DNA of 64,000 nucleotides, taken from positions 744,001 to 808,000 of the forward strand of contig NZ_BBMK01000001.1 in the NCBI RefSeq assembly GCF_000755285.1. The letters run 5' to 3'. Positions 41,185 through 51,149 of this stretch are shown piece after piece; positions within the stretch are counted from its first letter, which is position 1; the number at the start of each line of letters is the position of its first letter. The translations under genes were made by a program, and so were the position numbers. The stretch comes from Nonlabens ulvanivorans. GTDB lineage: Bacteria > Bacteroidota > Bacteroidia > Flavobacteriales > Flavobacteriaceae. Under the pieces are notes generated by a model. That model ran no database searches. It saw only the letters and a list, made by a program, of their open reading frames with translations, and was not told where the DNA came from.

Positions 41185-43583
41185 TTGATAGGATTGAATC
41201 GGTTACTACGGTAGGTTTATTAAGTGTTACATAGCGTTTTCTTAAAATAGCATCGTTAAGAACAAACGGCATACTCATTTGTTCTAATGGTCTAGGTTTT
41301 ACATCTAGCGCTTTGGTTTTAAGTAAGTCAAATGACGCTGCATAGAACTGGAATTCTGGCTCTACATCAGCTTTAAAAGTAAGTTCTAATTCTAGTGGTT
41401 CATTGTTAGTCACATAGTAGCTCAACATGCGGTTTCCCCATCGATTGGGTAAGGCCTTTTTAGAGACTTTGGCCTTATAAACATCTCTGCCGTTTACTTT
41501 TCCGTCTTCAAAAACGTAAGTTGTATCACAAAACACTTCGAGACGCTGGATGACAGATTCACTGTAAATTTTCATTTTTACTGTTCTTAAATCTGCATAT
41601 GTACTATCTTTTAATGTTTCTACTATTACAGGAGCTAGCTCTTTATAAGGTGCCGTTGCTGCATAGCTGAAACCGGTACCGTATTTTGAATCAATGGTGT
41701 TTTTATTCAGCTCGCTGGCTGCTGCCGGCGATGTTCCAGTTTTGCTTTGGTCCAGTCTGTCAGGACTTCGTCATATGTGGCCCATTGTGCGGTCTGGTCG
41801 TCTTGGTTTTGTATGTAGACTAGACTAGTTGATTGTGGTTGTGATGGTGTGAATTCCGCTTTCGCGAAAGCGTATCCCACACAAGCTAATGTTGCTATCA
41901 ATCCTATGAAAGATAATAGGTCTTTCCTGCGATAGTGTCCTATAATAGGAATCAATAAACCAATCAATAATGTGGTAAGAATAGCGGCTACAAACAAAAT
42001 CCCCCCCATACCTAATGCCACTGGAAATGCTTTGACAAATGGTGTGAAAATAAATAAGGCTGGTACCGCGAGAATAACGAGTAAAATGTAACTAGGCCTG
42101 CGCTGGTTAATATTGAGCCATACCATAAGCAATCCTGCTATGAGCGGTACTAGAAAGAATCCTGCACCAGGTAAAAATACACCTGGTATCATACCGCCAT
42201 CGCCTATAGGGAACGTAATTAATAAACAAATAAGCCACAGAATGAATAATGGCGCGATACTTAAACTAGCTACATTATCTTTCTTATAATATTTATGATA
42301 CAAGAAGAAACACAAGGTTGCTGCTGTCATTGCTGCTGCTGCGATAAGCCAGTAACCGTTATATGGAAAACCATGTTGTTGATCTATATAAAAGGCACTG
42401 TTTTTAATTCCTATCCAACCACAGTTACTTAATAAATACCCTATGATTAAACTACCTAAAACGGAACAAATCCTGCCAGAATCTGACCAAAAGAGATGCG
42501 TCTTTTTTTAATACCGTAAACAATGAGTACTACTAATAATAGACCGCTACCGACGATTAAAAATGGTAGCCATTTAAATGGGAAACTTACCATTTTAATA
42601 ATGGGCATAGGAAAATAAACGTAGTCATCACCTACAGGAACTTTGAGCTCATCATCAAGGTCTATGTTTGACAAATGATTCATCAATGGCATTAAATAGG
42701 CACCTTGATGAGCTAGCGTATTGCGATCTAAGCGTTCATAGTTATCTAATTCTGTATGGTAGTCGTAATGATCACCTATGAAGGCAAAATTAAGTCCGTT
42801 GATATCGCCGTCTTTTCTGAAAACGGTGAGATCAGTATCATTAGGAATCATTTTATAGATGCTATAGGCAAGTGAGTTAGCCACTGGATATTCTACTCCA
42901 GCATTTGAAAATTCTTCAATAATCTTGCGGTTACCACCATTAGTTTCTACAAGCATGTAACTAGGTCCACCGCTACCACGAGCTTCAAAATTTAGAACCA
43001 TCGCAATATCTTGCGCCCATGGATGTTCATTCACAAAAAGTTCTGCACCGTTAAGGCCTAGTTCTTCGGCATCAGTGATGCAGATAATGATGTCATTAAG
43101 AGGTTGTTTATTTTGAGCAAGAAACGTGCGCACGCCTTCTAAAATGGTAGCAACACCACTAGCGGCATCACTAGCGCCTTTACTAGAATGTGGATCACTG
43201 TCATAATGACTTAATAATAAAAGAGCTTTACTATTTTCTTGAGAACCTTTAATACGTGCCAGAATATTTTCGGGATTTGCTAGGTTTCCCCATGGATCCA
43301 TGGTGTAGCCTTTTTGGGTAGTGACTTGCAATCCTATTTCTTCAAGTTGAGAAATCACATAATCTCTTACATCATCATGTGCTGCGCTACCTACATGGTG
43401 CGGATTTAATGACATAGCCTTTACATGTTGTAATGCTCGTGCGGTAGACCATTGATTTGCTGGTAAATTTTCTTCAACTGTTGCAGATGGCGTCTGACTA
43501 TAAAATACATACCATATAATTGCAATAATTGTTAGAAAAGATAATGCTGATGATAAATGGGATTTAGGTTTAAAGGATCTCAT
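41177..43583 (-). CDS. M28-family membrane aminopeptidase, two frameshifts
   Basis: About 802 residues when two missing bases are restored (in the T run at 42458-42461 and near 41708-41735). An N-terminal membrane anchor leads into an M28 zinc peptidase domain: LLLSHYDSDPHSSKGASDAASG (His/Asp ligands), TDAEELGLNGA (catalytic Glu pair) and GDHYDYHTELDN (His). Seven or more transmembrane helices and a C-terminal periplasmic domain follow. It probably trims peptides at the cell envelope. A seven-C tract lies at 42001-42007. The palindrome at 41858-41871 reads YAFAKAE. Confidence 0.85.
41858..41871. repeat. Palindrome GCTTTCGCGAAAGC (copy 11)
   Basis: Perfect copy inside the M28 peptidase gene, read as AFAKA. 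Confidence 0.9.
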
Positions 43584-43702
43584 TTTTTTGAATTTGGTGG
43601 TTTGTTGTATCTCACACTTTAAAAAGATAATGGATAAAGATACTTATATGGTTTTCAATTGAATAATAGCTGATACTTACGTAATGACGATGGTATAAAA
43701 AA

Positions 43703-44059
43703 TCAAGTCTCTCTTTTCACTATTAAAAAGGTATCATCGTCCATCGGTAAGTAACCTTGATCATAAATAAAGTAATATACTGTACCTTTCTTTGTGGTGT
43801 AAATGCTGGTAAACAAGGTGAAATCAAAACCGTTTGCTAGTAACTTGTTGCGTGTAGTTTTAGTCTTGTCTTTAGGGTTAAGTTCACTAAGAATCCGCCA
43901 GTTTTTACGCAGTCGGTTGTTAATATTGCGCATCAGTGCATTACTGTCTCGGTTGAGTTTATTATTTGCTACGTTGCGACAATAATCGCTGCAAAATCGC
44001 TTGTCTGCACGACCTCTTATTTCTTCATTGCATTCAGGACATTTTCTCTGGGATGTCAT
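43703..44059 (-). CDS. Small zinc-ribbon protein
   Basis: 118 residues. The N-terminal zinc ribbon is CPECNEEIRGRADKRFCSDYC, four cysteines in a DUF2116-like arrangement. A basic helical middle (NNRLRKNWRIL) suggests nucleic-acid contact. The C-terminal half is beta-stranded (TKKGTVYYFIYDQGY). The function is unknown. It is divergent from hemH. Confidence 0.7.
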   Translation of the reverse strand: MTSQRKCPECNEEIRGRADKRFCSDYCRNVANNKLNRDSNALMRNINNRLRKNWRILSELNPKDKTKTTRNKLLANGFDFTLFTSIYTTKKGTVYYFIYDQGYLPMDDDTFLIVKRET

Positions 44060-44231
44060 AAAAATGATTTTGTTAAAGGTACTAAATGTTTACAAATGGA
44101 TATTTTAATTCACTTTTATACACTGCTATATTTGAGTTACTATCGACAACCTTTATTTTATTATCACAATTAGGTAATTATCTAAAAGGTATACCGACTA
44201 TAAAACTTCTATTTTTGCACAAAGCAGTACT

Positions 44232-45266
44232 ATGAAAAAAGGAGTTTTACTGGTAAATCTGGGATCACCAGATAGCCCTAGCCCTAAAGACGTTAAAAAA
44301 TATCTTGATGAGTTCTTAATGGATGAGCGCGTTATAGATCTACCATATATTTTAAGAGCAATTCTGGTAAAGGGAATTGTTTTAAATACAAGGCCTAAAA
44401 AAAGTGCTGAAGCTTATGGAAAGATCTGGTGGGATGAAGGAAGTCCTTTAATCGTACTATCAGAAAGGTTACAAGAGAAAATAGATGAATTTACTAGTGT
44501 GCCTATTTCTTTGGCAATGCGTTATGGTTCTATGTCTATAGAAAGTGGTTTAAAAGAATTAAATGATAAAGGCGTGGATGAGGTATTGATTATTCCTCTA
44601 TATCCTCAATTTGCGATGGCAACTACAGAGACCATTCTAGTTCTAGCAGAAGAATTACGTCAGGAACATTTTCCTCATATGTCATTTACTACAATGCCAC
44701 CTTTCTACAATCATCCAGATTATATAAGAGTGCTTTCTGAGTCTATAAAAGAATCTCTAGAAGGAAAAGATTATGAGCATTTATTATTCTCATATCATGG
44801 GGGGGTTCCTAAAAGACATATTAGAAAAAGCGATATCACAAAAAGTCATTGTAAAATGGATGGTAAATGTTGCTCTACACCATCGCCAGCGCATGAATTT
44901 TGTTATAGTCATCAATGTAAAGAAGTCACCCGATTAGTAGGTGAGTATCTGGGCATGGAAGATGGAACTTATTCTACAAGTTTTCAGTCACGATTAGGGT
45001 TTGATCCATGGTTAACACCATATACGGATCGAACTATTGAAAAGATGGGATTAGGTGGTACAAAGAATATGGCGATTGTAACACCAGCTTTTGTTAGTGA
45101 TTGTTTGGAAACATTAGAAGAAATCGCTATGGAAGGAGAAGAGATTTTTCATGAGGTAGATGGAGAACAGTTTCATGTGATTCCGTGTTTGAACACTAGA
45201 GCAGATTGGGTTAAAGTATTATCGCGATGGATTGATGAATGGGCAATGAGTGAAGTAACTGCTTAG
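44232..45266 (+). CDS. hemH: Ferrochelatase
   Basis: 344 residues. It inserts Fe2+ into protoporphyrin IX, the last haem step, and lies far from the other hem genes. The N-terminal VNLGSPDSPSPKDVKKYL is typical and the catalytic His lies in LLFSYHGG. A seven-G tract at 44799-44805 changes the near-universal SYHGxPxR into SYHGGVPKR, one Gly extra next to the active-site His. A Cys-rich segment (HCKMDGKCCSTP) follows. A TATTTTTG -7-like box is at 44210-44217. Confidence 0.93.
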   Translation: MKKGVLLVNLGSPDSPSPKDVKKYLDEFLMDERVIDLPYILRAILVKGIVLNTRPKKSAEAYGKIWWDEGSPLIVLSERLQEKIDEFTSVPISLAMRYGSMSIESGLKELNDKGVDEVLIIPLYPQFAMATTETILVLAEELRQEHFPHMSFTTMPPFYNHPDYIRVLSESIKESLEGKDYEHLLFSYHGGVPKRHIRKSDITKSHCKMDGKCCSTPSPAHEFCYSHQCKEVTRLVGEYLGMEDGTYSTSFQSRLGFDPWLTPYTDRTIEKMGLGGTKNMAIVTPAFVSDCLETLEEIAMEGEEIFHEVDGEQFHVIPCLNTRADWVKVLSRWIDEWAMSEVTA

Positions 45267-45278
45267 ATGATTAATTAT

Positions 45279-45292
45279 GCTTTCGCGAAAGC
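45279..45292. repeat. Palindrome GCTTTCGCGAAAGC (copy 12)
   Basis: Perfect intergenic copy between the hemH stop and its terminator. Confidence 0.9.
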
Positions 45293-45318
45293 GTTTTCAT
45301 CTTGATAATAAGAAATAA

Positions 45319-45354
45319 ATAAAAAAGACCTTTCAAAATAAAGGTCTTTTTATT
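45319..45354 (+). terminator. Terminator after hemH
   Basis: Stem AAAAAGACCTT / AAGGTCTTTTT followed by a T-rich stretch, ahead of the second MATE gene. Confidence 0.8.
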
Positions 45355-45373
45355 TGCTATACTTTTACCATAT

Positions 45374-46726
45374 ATGAATTCTAAACAACCTACAAAATCC
45401 CAATTACTAGGTACAGATTCTATATCTGCATTATTGATACAGCAAGCATTACCTGCCTCTATAGGTATTTTAGTAATGTCTTTAAATATCTTAGTAGACA
45501 CAATTTTTGTTGGTAATTGGATAGGTTCTATTGCCATAGCTGCGATAAATGTTGTGTTACCTGTTTCGTTTTTTATAGCCGCTCTAGGGATGGCCATAGG
45601 TATAGGTGGATCAAGCATTATATCTAGGGCTCTAGGAGCAGATAATTATGAGAAAGCTCGCAAAGTATTTGGTAATCAGATAGCGATAACCTTAGTTATT
45701 ACTATTCTATCTGTTGTATTTGGGCTATGGTTTATGGACTCATTAGTGTTTTCTTTTGGTGGTAAAGGAGCGATATTTGAACCTGCAAAAACTTATTATC
45801 GCATTGTACTATATGGAGTTCCCATTCTTGCATTATGTATGATGGGAAATACCGTTATACGTGCAGAAGGCGCTCCTACACATGCGATGATTGCCATGTT
45901 AATCCCATCAGTAGGGAATTTATTGTTGGACTACATTCTTATTAATAAATTAGATATGGGAATGGAAGGCGCAGCATGGGCAACAACATTAAGTTATGGA
46001 TTGTGTTTTGTTTATGTCGCTTGGTTCTTTGTCTCAGGGAAAAGTGAGTTAGTAGGGACATTAAAAGACTTAATACCTGACTGGTTGATTTTAAAAGAAA
46101 TAGGTGGATTAGGTTTTGTGACTCTATCTAGACAAGCCATGAGTAGTGTTCTTTATTTAATTTTAAATAATGTGTTATTTGAATTAGGTGGTGAAGAGAG
46201 TGTTTCTGTGTTTGGGATCATCGGTCGTATGATGATGTTTGCGTTGTTTCCTGTAATGGGTATAACACAAGGTTTCTTACCTATTGCAGGTTATAATTAT
46301 GGAGCACAAAAATGGGAACGTGTGCGAGAAGTGATTTTTACATCTATTAAATTTGCCTGTGGTTTAGGAGTACTCATATTTTTAGGTCTCTTTTTCTTTA
46401 CTCGTGAAATAGCTAGCATTTTCACAGACAATACCGTGGTCATAGAGGAAACTTCATTTGCATTGAAATTAGTGTTTATAGCGGTACCTATAATTTCTAT
46501 TCAACTTATAGGAGCAGCATATTATCAAGCTATAGGAAAGGTGATACCAGCTTTATTACTTACCCTACTGCGCATGGGCTTTATTTTAATTCCGTTGATT
46601 CTAATTTTACCTAGTATATATGGTGAATTAGGTGTTTGGATAAGTTTTCCAATAGCAGATGTTCTATCTACAATCATAACAGCTTGGTACCTTTGGATAG
46701 CTATGAAAAGGCTGAAGAGCTCATAA
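45374..46726 (+). CDS. MATE-family exporter (NorM/VmrA type)
   Basis: 450 residues, about 12 transmembrane helices. The pattern INILVDTIFVGNWIGSIAIAAINVVLPV and the long GIGGSSIISRALG segment fit the second major branch of MATE transporters, different from the DinF-like one at 13.7 kb. It exports drugs or metabolites using an ion gradient. The substrate is unknown. Confidence 0.88.
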   Translation: MNSKQPTKSQLLGTDSISALLIQQALPASIGILVMSLNILVDTIFVGNWIGSIAIAAINVVLPVSFFIAALGMAIGIGGSSIISRALGADNYEKARKVFGNQIAITLVITILSVVFGLWFMDSLVFSFGGKGAIFEPAKTYYRIVLYGVPILALCMMGNTVIRAEGAPTHAMIAMLIPSVGNLLLDYILINKLDMGMEGAAWATTLSYGLCFVYVAWFFVSGKSELVGTLKDLIPDWLILKEIGGLGFVTLSRQAMSSVLYLILNNVLFELGGEESVSVFGIIGRMMMFALFPVMGITQGFLPIAGYNYGAQKWERVREVIFTSIKFACGLGVLIFLGLFFFTREIASIFTDNTVVIEETSFALKLVFIAVPIISIQLIGAAYYQAIGKVIPALLLTLLRMGFILIPLILILPSIYGELGVWISFPIADVLSTIITAWYLWIAMKRLKSS

Positions 46727-46847
46727 AGTTGCACGTTATTAGTTATTTACGCTATTCGTCGATGAAATAACAATAAATATATTAATTGATGTTAAAAACT
46801 GTGTATTGTCAATTTTTCTTACTTTTTTTGCGCAAACTAACTTCCCA

Positions 46848-48164
46848 ATGTTTAGAATTTTATTTTGTTTAATGACGTTTTCCACTTTTTGCTTTGCTCA
46901 AGTAGGAATTCAAACCGATGATCCACAGGCAGCCTTAGATATTGTTTCTTCAGATGCTGGTCTACTAGTGCCTAGAGTTGAGTTAATAGACACAACAGAT
47001 ATTACAACAGTAACAAATCCAGATGGTAGTTCTCTAGTTAAATCTACTTTAGTTTATAATACGATCACTAGAAATGATGTATTACCAGCTTTTTATTATT
47101 GGAATGGTGTCGACAAATGGTTGAGATTATTAACAACAGAAGATAATGAGGATATCTGGAAAGCAAATCCAGTAAATGGACGTGTTGAAATAGATAAATT
47201 AAGTGATGGAGTTACGGATAGACCTAATAATAACGTATACATCACAGATGAAAGTCAATTGATTATTGATCAGGTAACGACAAATAACGATAATGGTGGT
47301 TCTCGTAAAATACAAGTGTATAATGGTGATATAGCATATTATTCTAATATTCCTAATACAGGAACATTTGGGTTTTTAGGGCATAAATCACGAGGAGACA
47401 TCACAACTCCTACTGCTGTATTACCAGGAGATAATGTGGCTGCGTTATATGCTTTACCACACAATGGAACGGATTATGTACTTTCTTCGTTTTTCCTACA
47501 AGGAGTAGATCCTTCTTGGGATGGTACTAGCTCTGTTATACCTGGAGATTTCAGGTTTAATACGACTTCACCTGGAATATTAGGTGAGAAAATGAGAATT
47601 ACTTATGATGGTAAGGTAGGTATTAATACGACTGCACCTACTGAAGCTTTAGAGATCCATGGGAATAATGGAAATGGATGGGATGGTGATGTAGATGTTT
47701 ATAGTCAAGGCGATAATATCACATCTTTTCATATCAGAAGTTCTAGCGGTACAAGAACAACTCCTAGAAGTATAGGCTTAAAAACAAATGCCAACATTTT
47801 TAATATGGAGGCGCAAGGTTATGACGGTACTAATTATATCACTGCAAGTGCTATAAAGTTAGGAGTTAAATCAACAGCTGATACAGGTGTGAATGACATG
47901 CCAGGTAGAATAGTTTTTGCTACGACTACCGACGGCACGAGAACATTGAGTGATAGAATGATTATAGATGATAATGGAAATGTTGGGATAGGTAATCTTA
48001 CTGGGCTTACAGAAAAGTTAGAAGTAAATGGTACCATTAAAGCTACTAATATCAATTTCACAGGCATTCCTGATTTTGCTACAGATGCAGATGCTGCTGC
48101 AAATGCATCCCTAGAGGTAGGTGATATTTATAGGGTAGGAAATGATCTTAAGATTAAATTATAA
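46848..48164 (+). CDS. Exported tail-fibre-like repeat protein
   Basis: 438 residues from the ATG at 46848, which begins the signal peptide (MFRILFCLMTFSTFCFA); the frame opens at 46806. The mature start QVGIQTDDPQAALDI matches the pattern in the protein at 28.9 kb. Inside, phrases such as VGINTTAPTEALEIHG and VGIGNLTGLTEKLEVNG repeat, as in phage-tail or adhesin shaft proteins. A surface role is inferred. No chaperone (peptidase S74) domain is visible at the C-terminus. Confidence 0.7.
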   Translation: MFRILFCLMTFSTFCFAQVGIQTDDPQAALDIVSSDAGLLVPRVELIDTTDITTVTNPDGSSLVKSTLVYNTITRNDVLPAFYYWNGVDKWLRLLTTEDNEDIWKANPVNGRVEIDKLSDGVTDRPNNNVYITDESQLIIDQVTTNNDNGGSRKIQVYNGDIAYYSNIPNTGTFGFLGHKSRGDITTPTAVLPGDNVAALYALPHNGTDYVLSSFFLQGVDPSWDGTSSVIPGDFRFNTTSPGILGEKMRITYDGKVGINTTAPTEALEIHGNNGNGWDGDVDVYSQGDNITSFHIRSSSGTRTTPRSIGLKTNANIFNMEAQGYDGTNYITASAIKLGVKSTADTGVNDMPGRIVFATTTDGTRTLSDRMIIDDNGNVGIGNLTGLTEKLEVNGTIKATNINFTGIPDFATDADAAANASLEVGDIYRVGNDLKIKL

Positions 48165-48179
48165 GATATTTTTAGATTC

Positions 48180-48193
48180 GCTTTCGCGGAAGC
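48180..48193. repeat. Palindrome variant GCTTTCGCGGAAGC (copy 13)
   Basis: One A-to-G change; intergenic, after the exported repeat-protein gene. Confidence 0.8.
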
Positions 48194-48269
48194 GAAACGA
48201 TTAAAATTTCTTTAAACTTGTTTTTTGCTATGCGTGCATATAATATCTTTACTTTAAATAAAGATAGCT

Positions 48270-48742
48270 ATGTATACTAAAGAATTTGACGTGCGCTGGA
48301 GTGATCTAGACGCAAACAGACATATGGCAAATAGTGCTTACCAAAACTTCATGAGTCATACGCGTATGGCGTTTCTAATCGATAATGATTTTGGACAGCG
48401 CGAGATGGCGCAATATGAAACTGGACCTGTAATTTTCAACGAAAATATATTCTATTTTAAAGAAATTCATCAAGGAAGACCTATCACAGTGAGTTGCGAG
48501 GTGACTGGTATGAGTGAAGATGGTAGCCTTTTTAGTTTTAGACATAACTTTATGATCATAAAGGGCATAACGTAGCGCGTGGTTTAATGACCGGTGCATG
48601 GATGAATTTGAGAGAGCGCAAGATCACATCGCTACATCCAGAATTACATGAGAAGATAAAGCACTTTCCGATGTCAGATGATTTTAAAGTACTCAGTAAG
48701 TTAGATACTAGGTCGCATGGGCAATTCCCAATAGATAGATAA
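48270..48742 (+). CDS. Acyl-CoA thioesterase (hot-dog fold), with a frameshift
   Basis: 157 residues after restoring a T near 48549-48551 (the junction reads RHNFYDHKGHNVARG). The N-terminus FDVRWSDLDANRHMANSAY carries the catalytic Asp of the 4-hydroxybenzoyl-CoA-thioesterase type. It is expected to hydrolyse acyl-CoA in the cytosol. The substrate is unknown. Confidence 0.8.
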
Positions 48743-48802
48743 ACGACTATCTCCCTAATTAGCCTTTAGTGATGGTATGGATTTTCATACAAATAGTTGG
48801 TT

Positions 48803-49251
48803 ATGAATAAATATTCACTATTTTTAGATATGAATTCAATTAGGGAATCTGTTTTCTATCCAGAGGTATTAAAAGAAATAAATATGCATTATGGCAATTT
48901 TTATTTCTTTGACGGTTTCATTGTTTCTGAAGTTTTTAAAAATGTAGTTTTTGGATGGGAAGAGGCTAAGCTATAGTGAATGCTGCTACATCATTTTATA
49001 ATACTGACGGTAGTAAATTAGTGTATATTTCAAATAGAATTAACAAGTACTCTGTGAAGCCTGTTGATTGGTTTCATTTTGCAAATTACTCTTTCAAGTT
49101 AATGGGGTATGGAGTAGTAAATTATACAGATCCAGGTTTAATTAATTCTAAATTAGAATCCTTATTTGTAAAATCTAAATTCAAGTCTTTTACTAGTCTA
49201 ATGGATGCTTTACAATGGGCAGCGGCATTAAAGAATTCAGTAAAAAGTTAA
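48803..49251 (+). CDS. SpoIIAA/STAS-like small protein, with a frameshift
   Basis: The first frame (ATG 48803, possibly ATG 48830) runs to a stop at 48976. The second frame continues to 49251. Restoring one A near 48969 gives GWEEAKAIVNAATSF and a 149-residue protein. The second half (DWFHFANYSFKLMGYGVVN ... ALQWAA) fits flavobacterial STAS-like proteins of unknown role. Its stop overlaps the convergent EamA gene by 4 nt. Confidence 0.6.
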
Positions 49252-50144
49252 CCAGCTTTTTTAGGAATACTTGTTATAAATACTCCTGTAAAAATAAGTC
49301 CACCAGCGACTAATTTATATCCAGTGATCTCATCTTTATCTAATCCAATAGCGATTAAAGTTGCGAGTAATGGTTGTAGATATACAAATACAGCAACAAC
49401 ACTAGGTTTAAGCGTTCTTATCGCTATAATATTAAGCATATAGGTCCCAAAAGTTGCAAAAAGCACTACATATCCTATATACCATAATGTATCCGTATTC
49501 GCTGTGCTAAAATCAAAAGCTAAACCTTCCATGATGCCAAAAGGTGTTATGAATATGACACCAAATAGATATAGCCATTTCATTAACGTAAAAACATGAT
49601 ATCGTGTGGTCAGTTTTTTAGCCAGGATGATATAAAATGAATAAGAAATCGCATTGATAAACACTAAAAAATTGCCTAATGTTGGATCTGTGGCATTCTC
49701 ACTTCCACTGCTGTCAGATAATAAAATGAGTAATGCAGCACCGCTAAAACCTATTAGAATTCCTAATATGCGACTTGCATATAATCGTTCTTTTAAGAAG
49801 ACAGCACTTAAAACTAACACGATTATTGGAGTTGTTACCATAAGTACAGATGCACTTATAGGTGAGGTAAGCGATAGGCCTTTCATAAAGGTTATCATGT
49901 TAAACCCAACTCCACAAAAGGCGGCAAGAGCTAGTAATGGCAATTCTTTAAGAGGTACCTTTTCCTTTGGTCCTACTAGGGTTGCTATCACCCAAAAAAT
50001 GACACAGGTAACCACAACTCTATACCAAACTAGACCATAAGGCCCAACAAATTCTGGCGTAACTTCTTTTGCAGCAGTAAAATTATATGCATAAAACAAC
50101 GCTACTAAAAAGCCACATATAATGGCGACCGTTCTTTTACTCAT
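49248..50144 (-). CDS. EamA/DMT-family transporter
   Basis: 298 residues with ten hydrophobic helices in two EamA repeats. The second repeat begins near residue 155 and contains KPSVVAVFVYLQPLLATLIA. It is an inner-membrane metabolite exporter or drug/metabolite carrier; substrate unknown. The start overlaps the stop of the ArsC-like gene by one base, so the two are in one operon. Confidence 0.88.
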   Translation of the reverse strand: MSKRTVAIICGFLVALFYAYNFTAAKEVTPEFVGPYGLVWYRVVVTCVIFWVIATLVGPKEKVPLKELPLLALAAFCGVGFNMITFMKGLSLTSPISASVLMVTTPIIVLVLSAVFLKERLYASRILGILIGFSGAALLILLSDSSGSENATDPTLGNFLVFINAISYSFYIILAKKLTTRYHVFTLMKWLYLFGVIFITPFGIMEGLAFDFSTANTDTLWYIGYVVLFATFGTYMLNIIAIRTLKPSVVAVFVYLQPLLATLIAIGLDKDEITGYKLVAGGLIFTGVFITSIPKKAG

Positions 50145-50497
50145 TATGACATAGCTTCTTTAGCTGCAGCAATTACTTTTTTAGAATTACCAATATATGC
50201 CTGGTCATTATAAATAAGAATCGGTCTTTTAATAAATGTATAATGATCGAGTAATAAGTCTTTGTAATCAGCTTCTGTGAGTTCTTTCTCATGCAAACCA
50301 CGGCCTCTGTATAATTGTGCTCGTCTATTAAAAAGTGCCTCGTAAGAGCCAGCTTGACCTTTTAAGAACTCTATTTGATCTATGGTTACAGGTTCTTCCT
50401 TTGTATTTTGTAAAGAGATGTCTTCGGTAAGTTCTAACTCACCTTTAATGCGTTGACAGGTATTGCAGCTATCTAGATAAATGAATAGATTTTTCAT
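50144..50497 (-). CDS. ArsC/Spx-family thioredoxin-fold protein
   Basis: 117 residues. An N-terminal CxxC (SCNTCQR) and the C-terminal 'IKRPILIYNDQAYIG' segment with Arg-Pro match the ArsC/Spx/YffB family. True arsenate reductase activity is uncertain, because many members with this layout have other redox roles and no ars genes are near. First gene of a pair with the EamA transporter. Confidence 0.8.
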   Translation of the reverse strand: MKNLFIYLDSCNTCQRIKGELELTEDISLQNTKEEPVTIDQIEFLKGQAGSYEALFNRRAQLYRGRGLHEKELTEADYKDLLLDHYTFIKRPILIYNDQAYIGNSKKVIAAAKEAMS

Positions 50498-50568
50498 ATC
50501 GCAAAATTACGATAGCTTTTTTGATAAGGAATATCTTTAACCTTAATATTAATTAATATGCTGGTTTC

Positions 50569-50582
50569 GCTTTCACGAAAGC
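50569..50582. repeat. Palindrome variant GCTTTCACGAAAGC (copy 14)
   Basis: One G-to-A change at the centre; intergenic, between the ArsC-like gene and the DinB-fold gene. Confidence 0.8.
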
Positions 50583-50618
50583 GTATTAGAATCAACCATA
50601 ATTATAATACATTTTTAT

Positions 50619-51083
50619 ATGAATTACTTATTTGAACATAATCTAACTACTAGAAAGATATTTCTAAGCCTTATAGACCAGCTTACCGTAGATGAATTAA
50701 ATCTGATTCCAGAAGGTTTTAAAAATAATATCATATGGAATATTGTGCACAGCATCACAGCACAACAAGGTCTGGTTTATGGACTGTCAGGTCTAGAAAA
50801 ATCTGTAACCAAAGAATTAGCAGATAAATACGGTAATGGTACCACACCGGACGGCGAGGTAAGTAAAGAACAGATAGAAGAGTATAAAATCATGCTATTG
50901 GACCTGGTAGAAAATACTAAAACAGACTATGAAAATGGAGTCTTTAAAGAGTTTAAAGAATATACAACTAGTACTGGTTACACAATGCGCAATGTAGAAG
51001 AGGCATTGAGCATGAATAATATTCATGAAGGCATACACCTAGGTTATGCTCTTGCTATTAGAAAAGCGATTAAGAGTTATTAA
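50619..51083 (+). CDS. DinB/YfiT-fold protein
   Basis: 154 residues, four-helix bundle pattern. Possible metal-ligand histidines are in NIVHSITAQQ and NNIHEGIHLGYAL, as in the DinB/YfiT superfamily, whose members include thiol transferases and metal-dependent hydrolases. It is not the DNA polymerase named dinB. Function unknown. Confidence 0.75.
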   Translation: MNYLFEHNLTTRKIFLSLIDQLTVDELNLIPEGFKNNIIWNIVHSITAQQGLVYGLSGLEKSVTKELADKYGNGTTPDGEVSKEQIEEYKIMLLDLVENTKTDYENGVFKEFKEYTTSTGYTMRNVEEALSMNNIHEGIHLGYALAIRKAIKSY

Positions 51084-51149
51084 ATAATTTTTAAAAGGTA
51101 AGCCGTTATTAAAACTAGCTTTTACCTTTATGATGTAGAAAAGAAGAAT

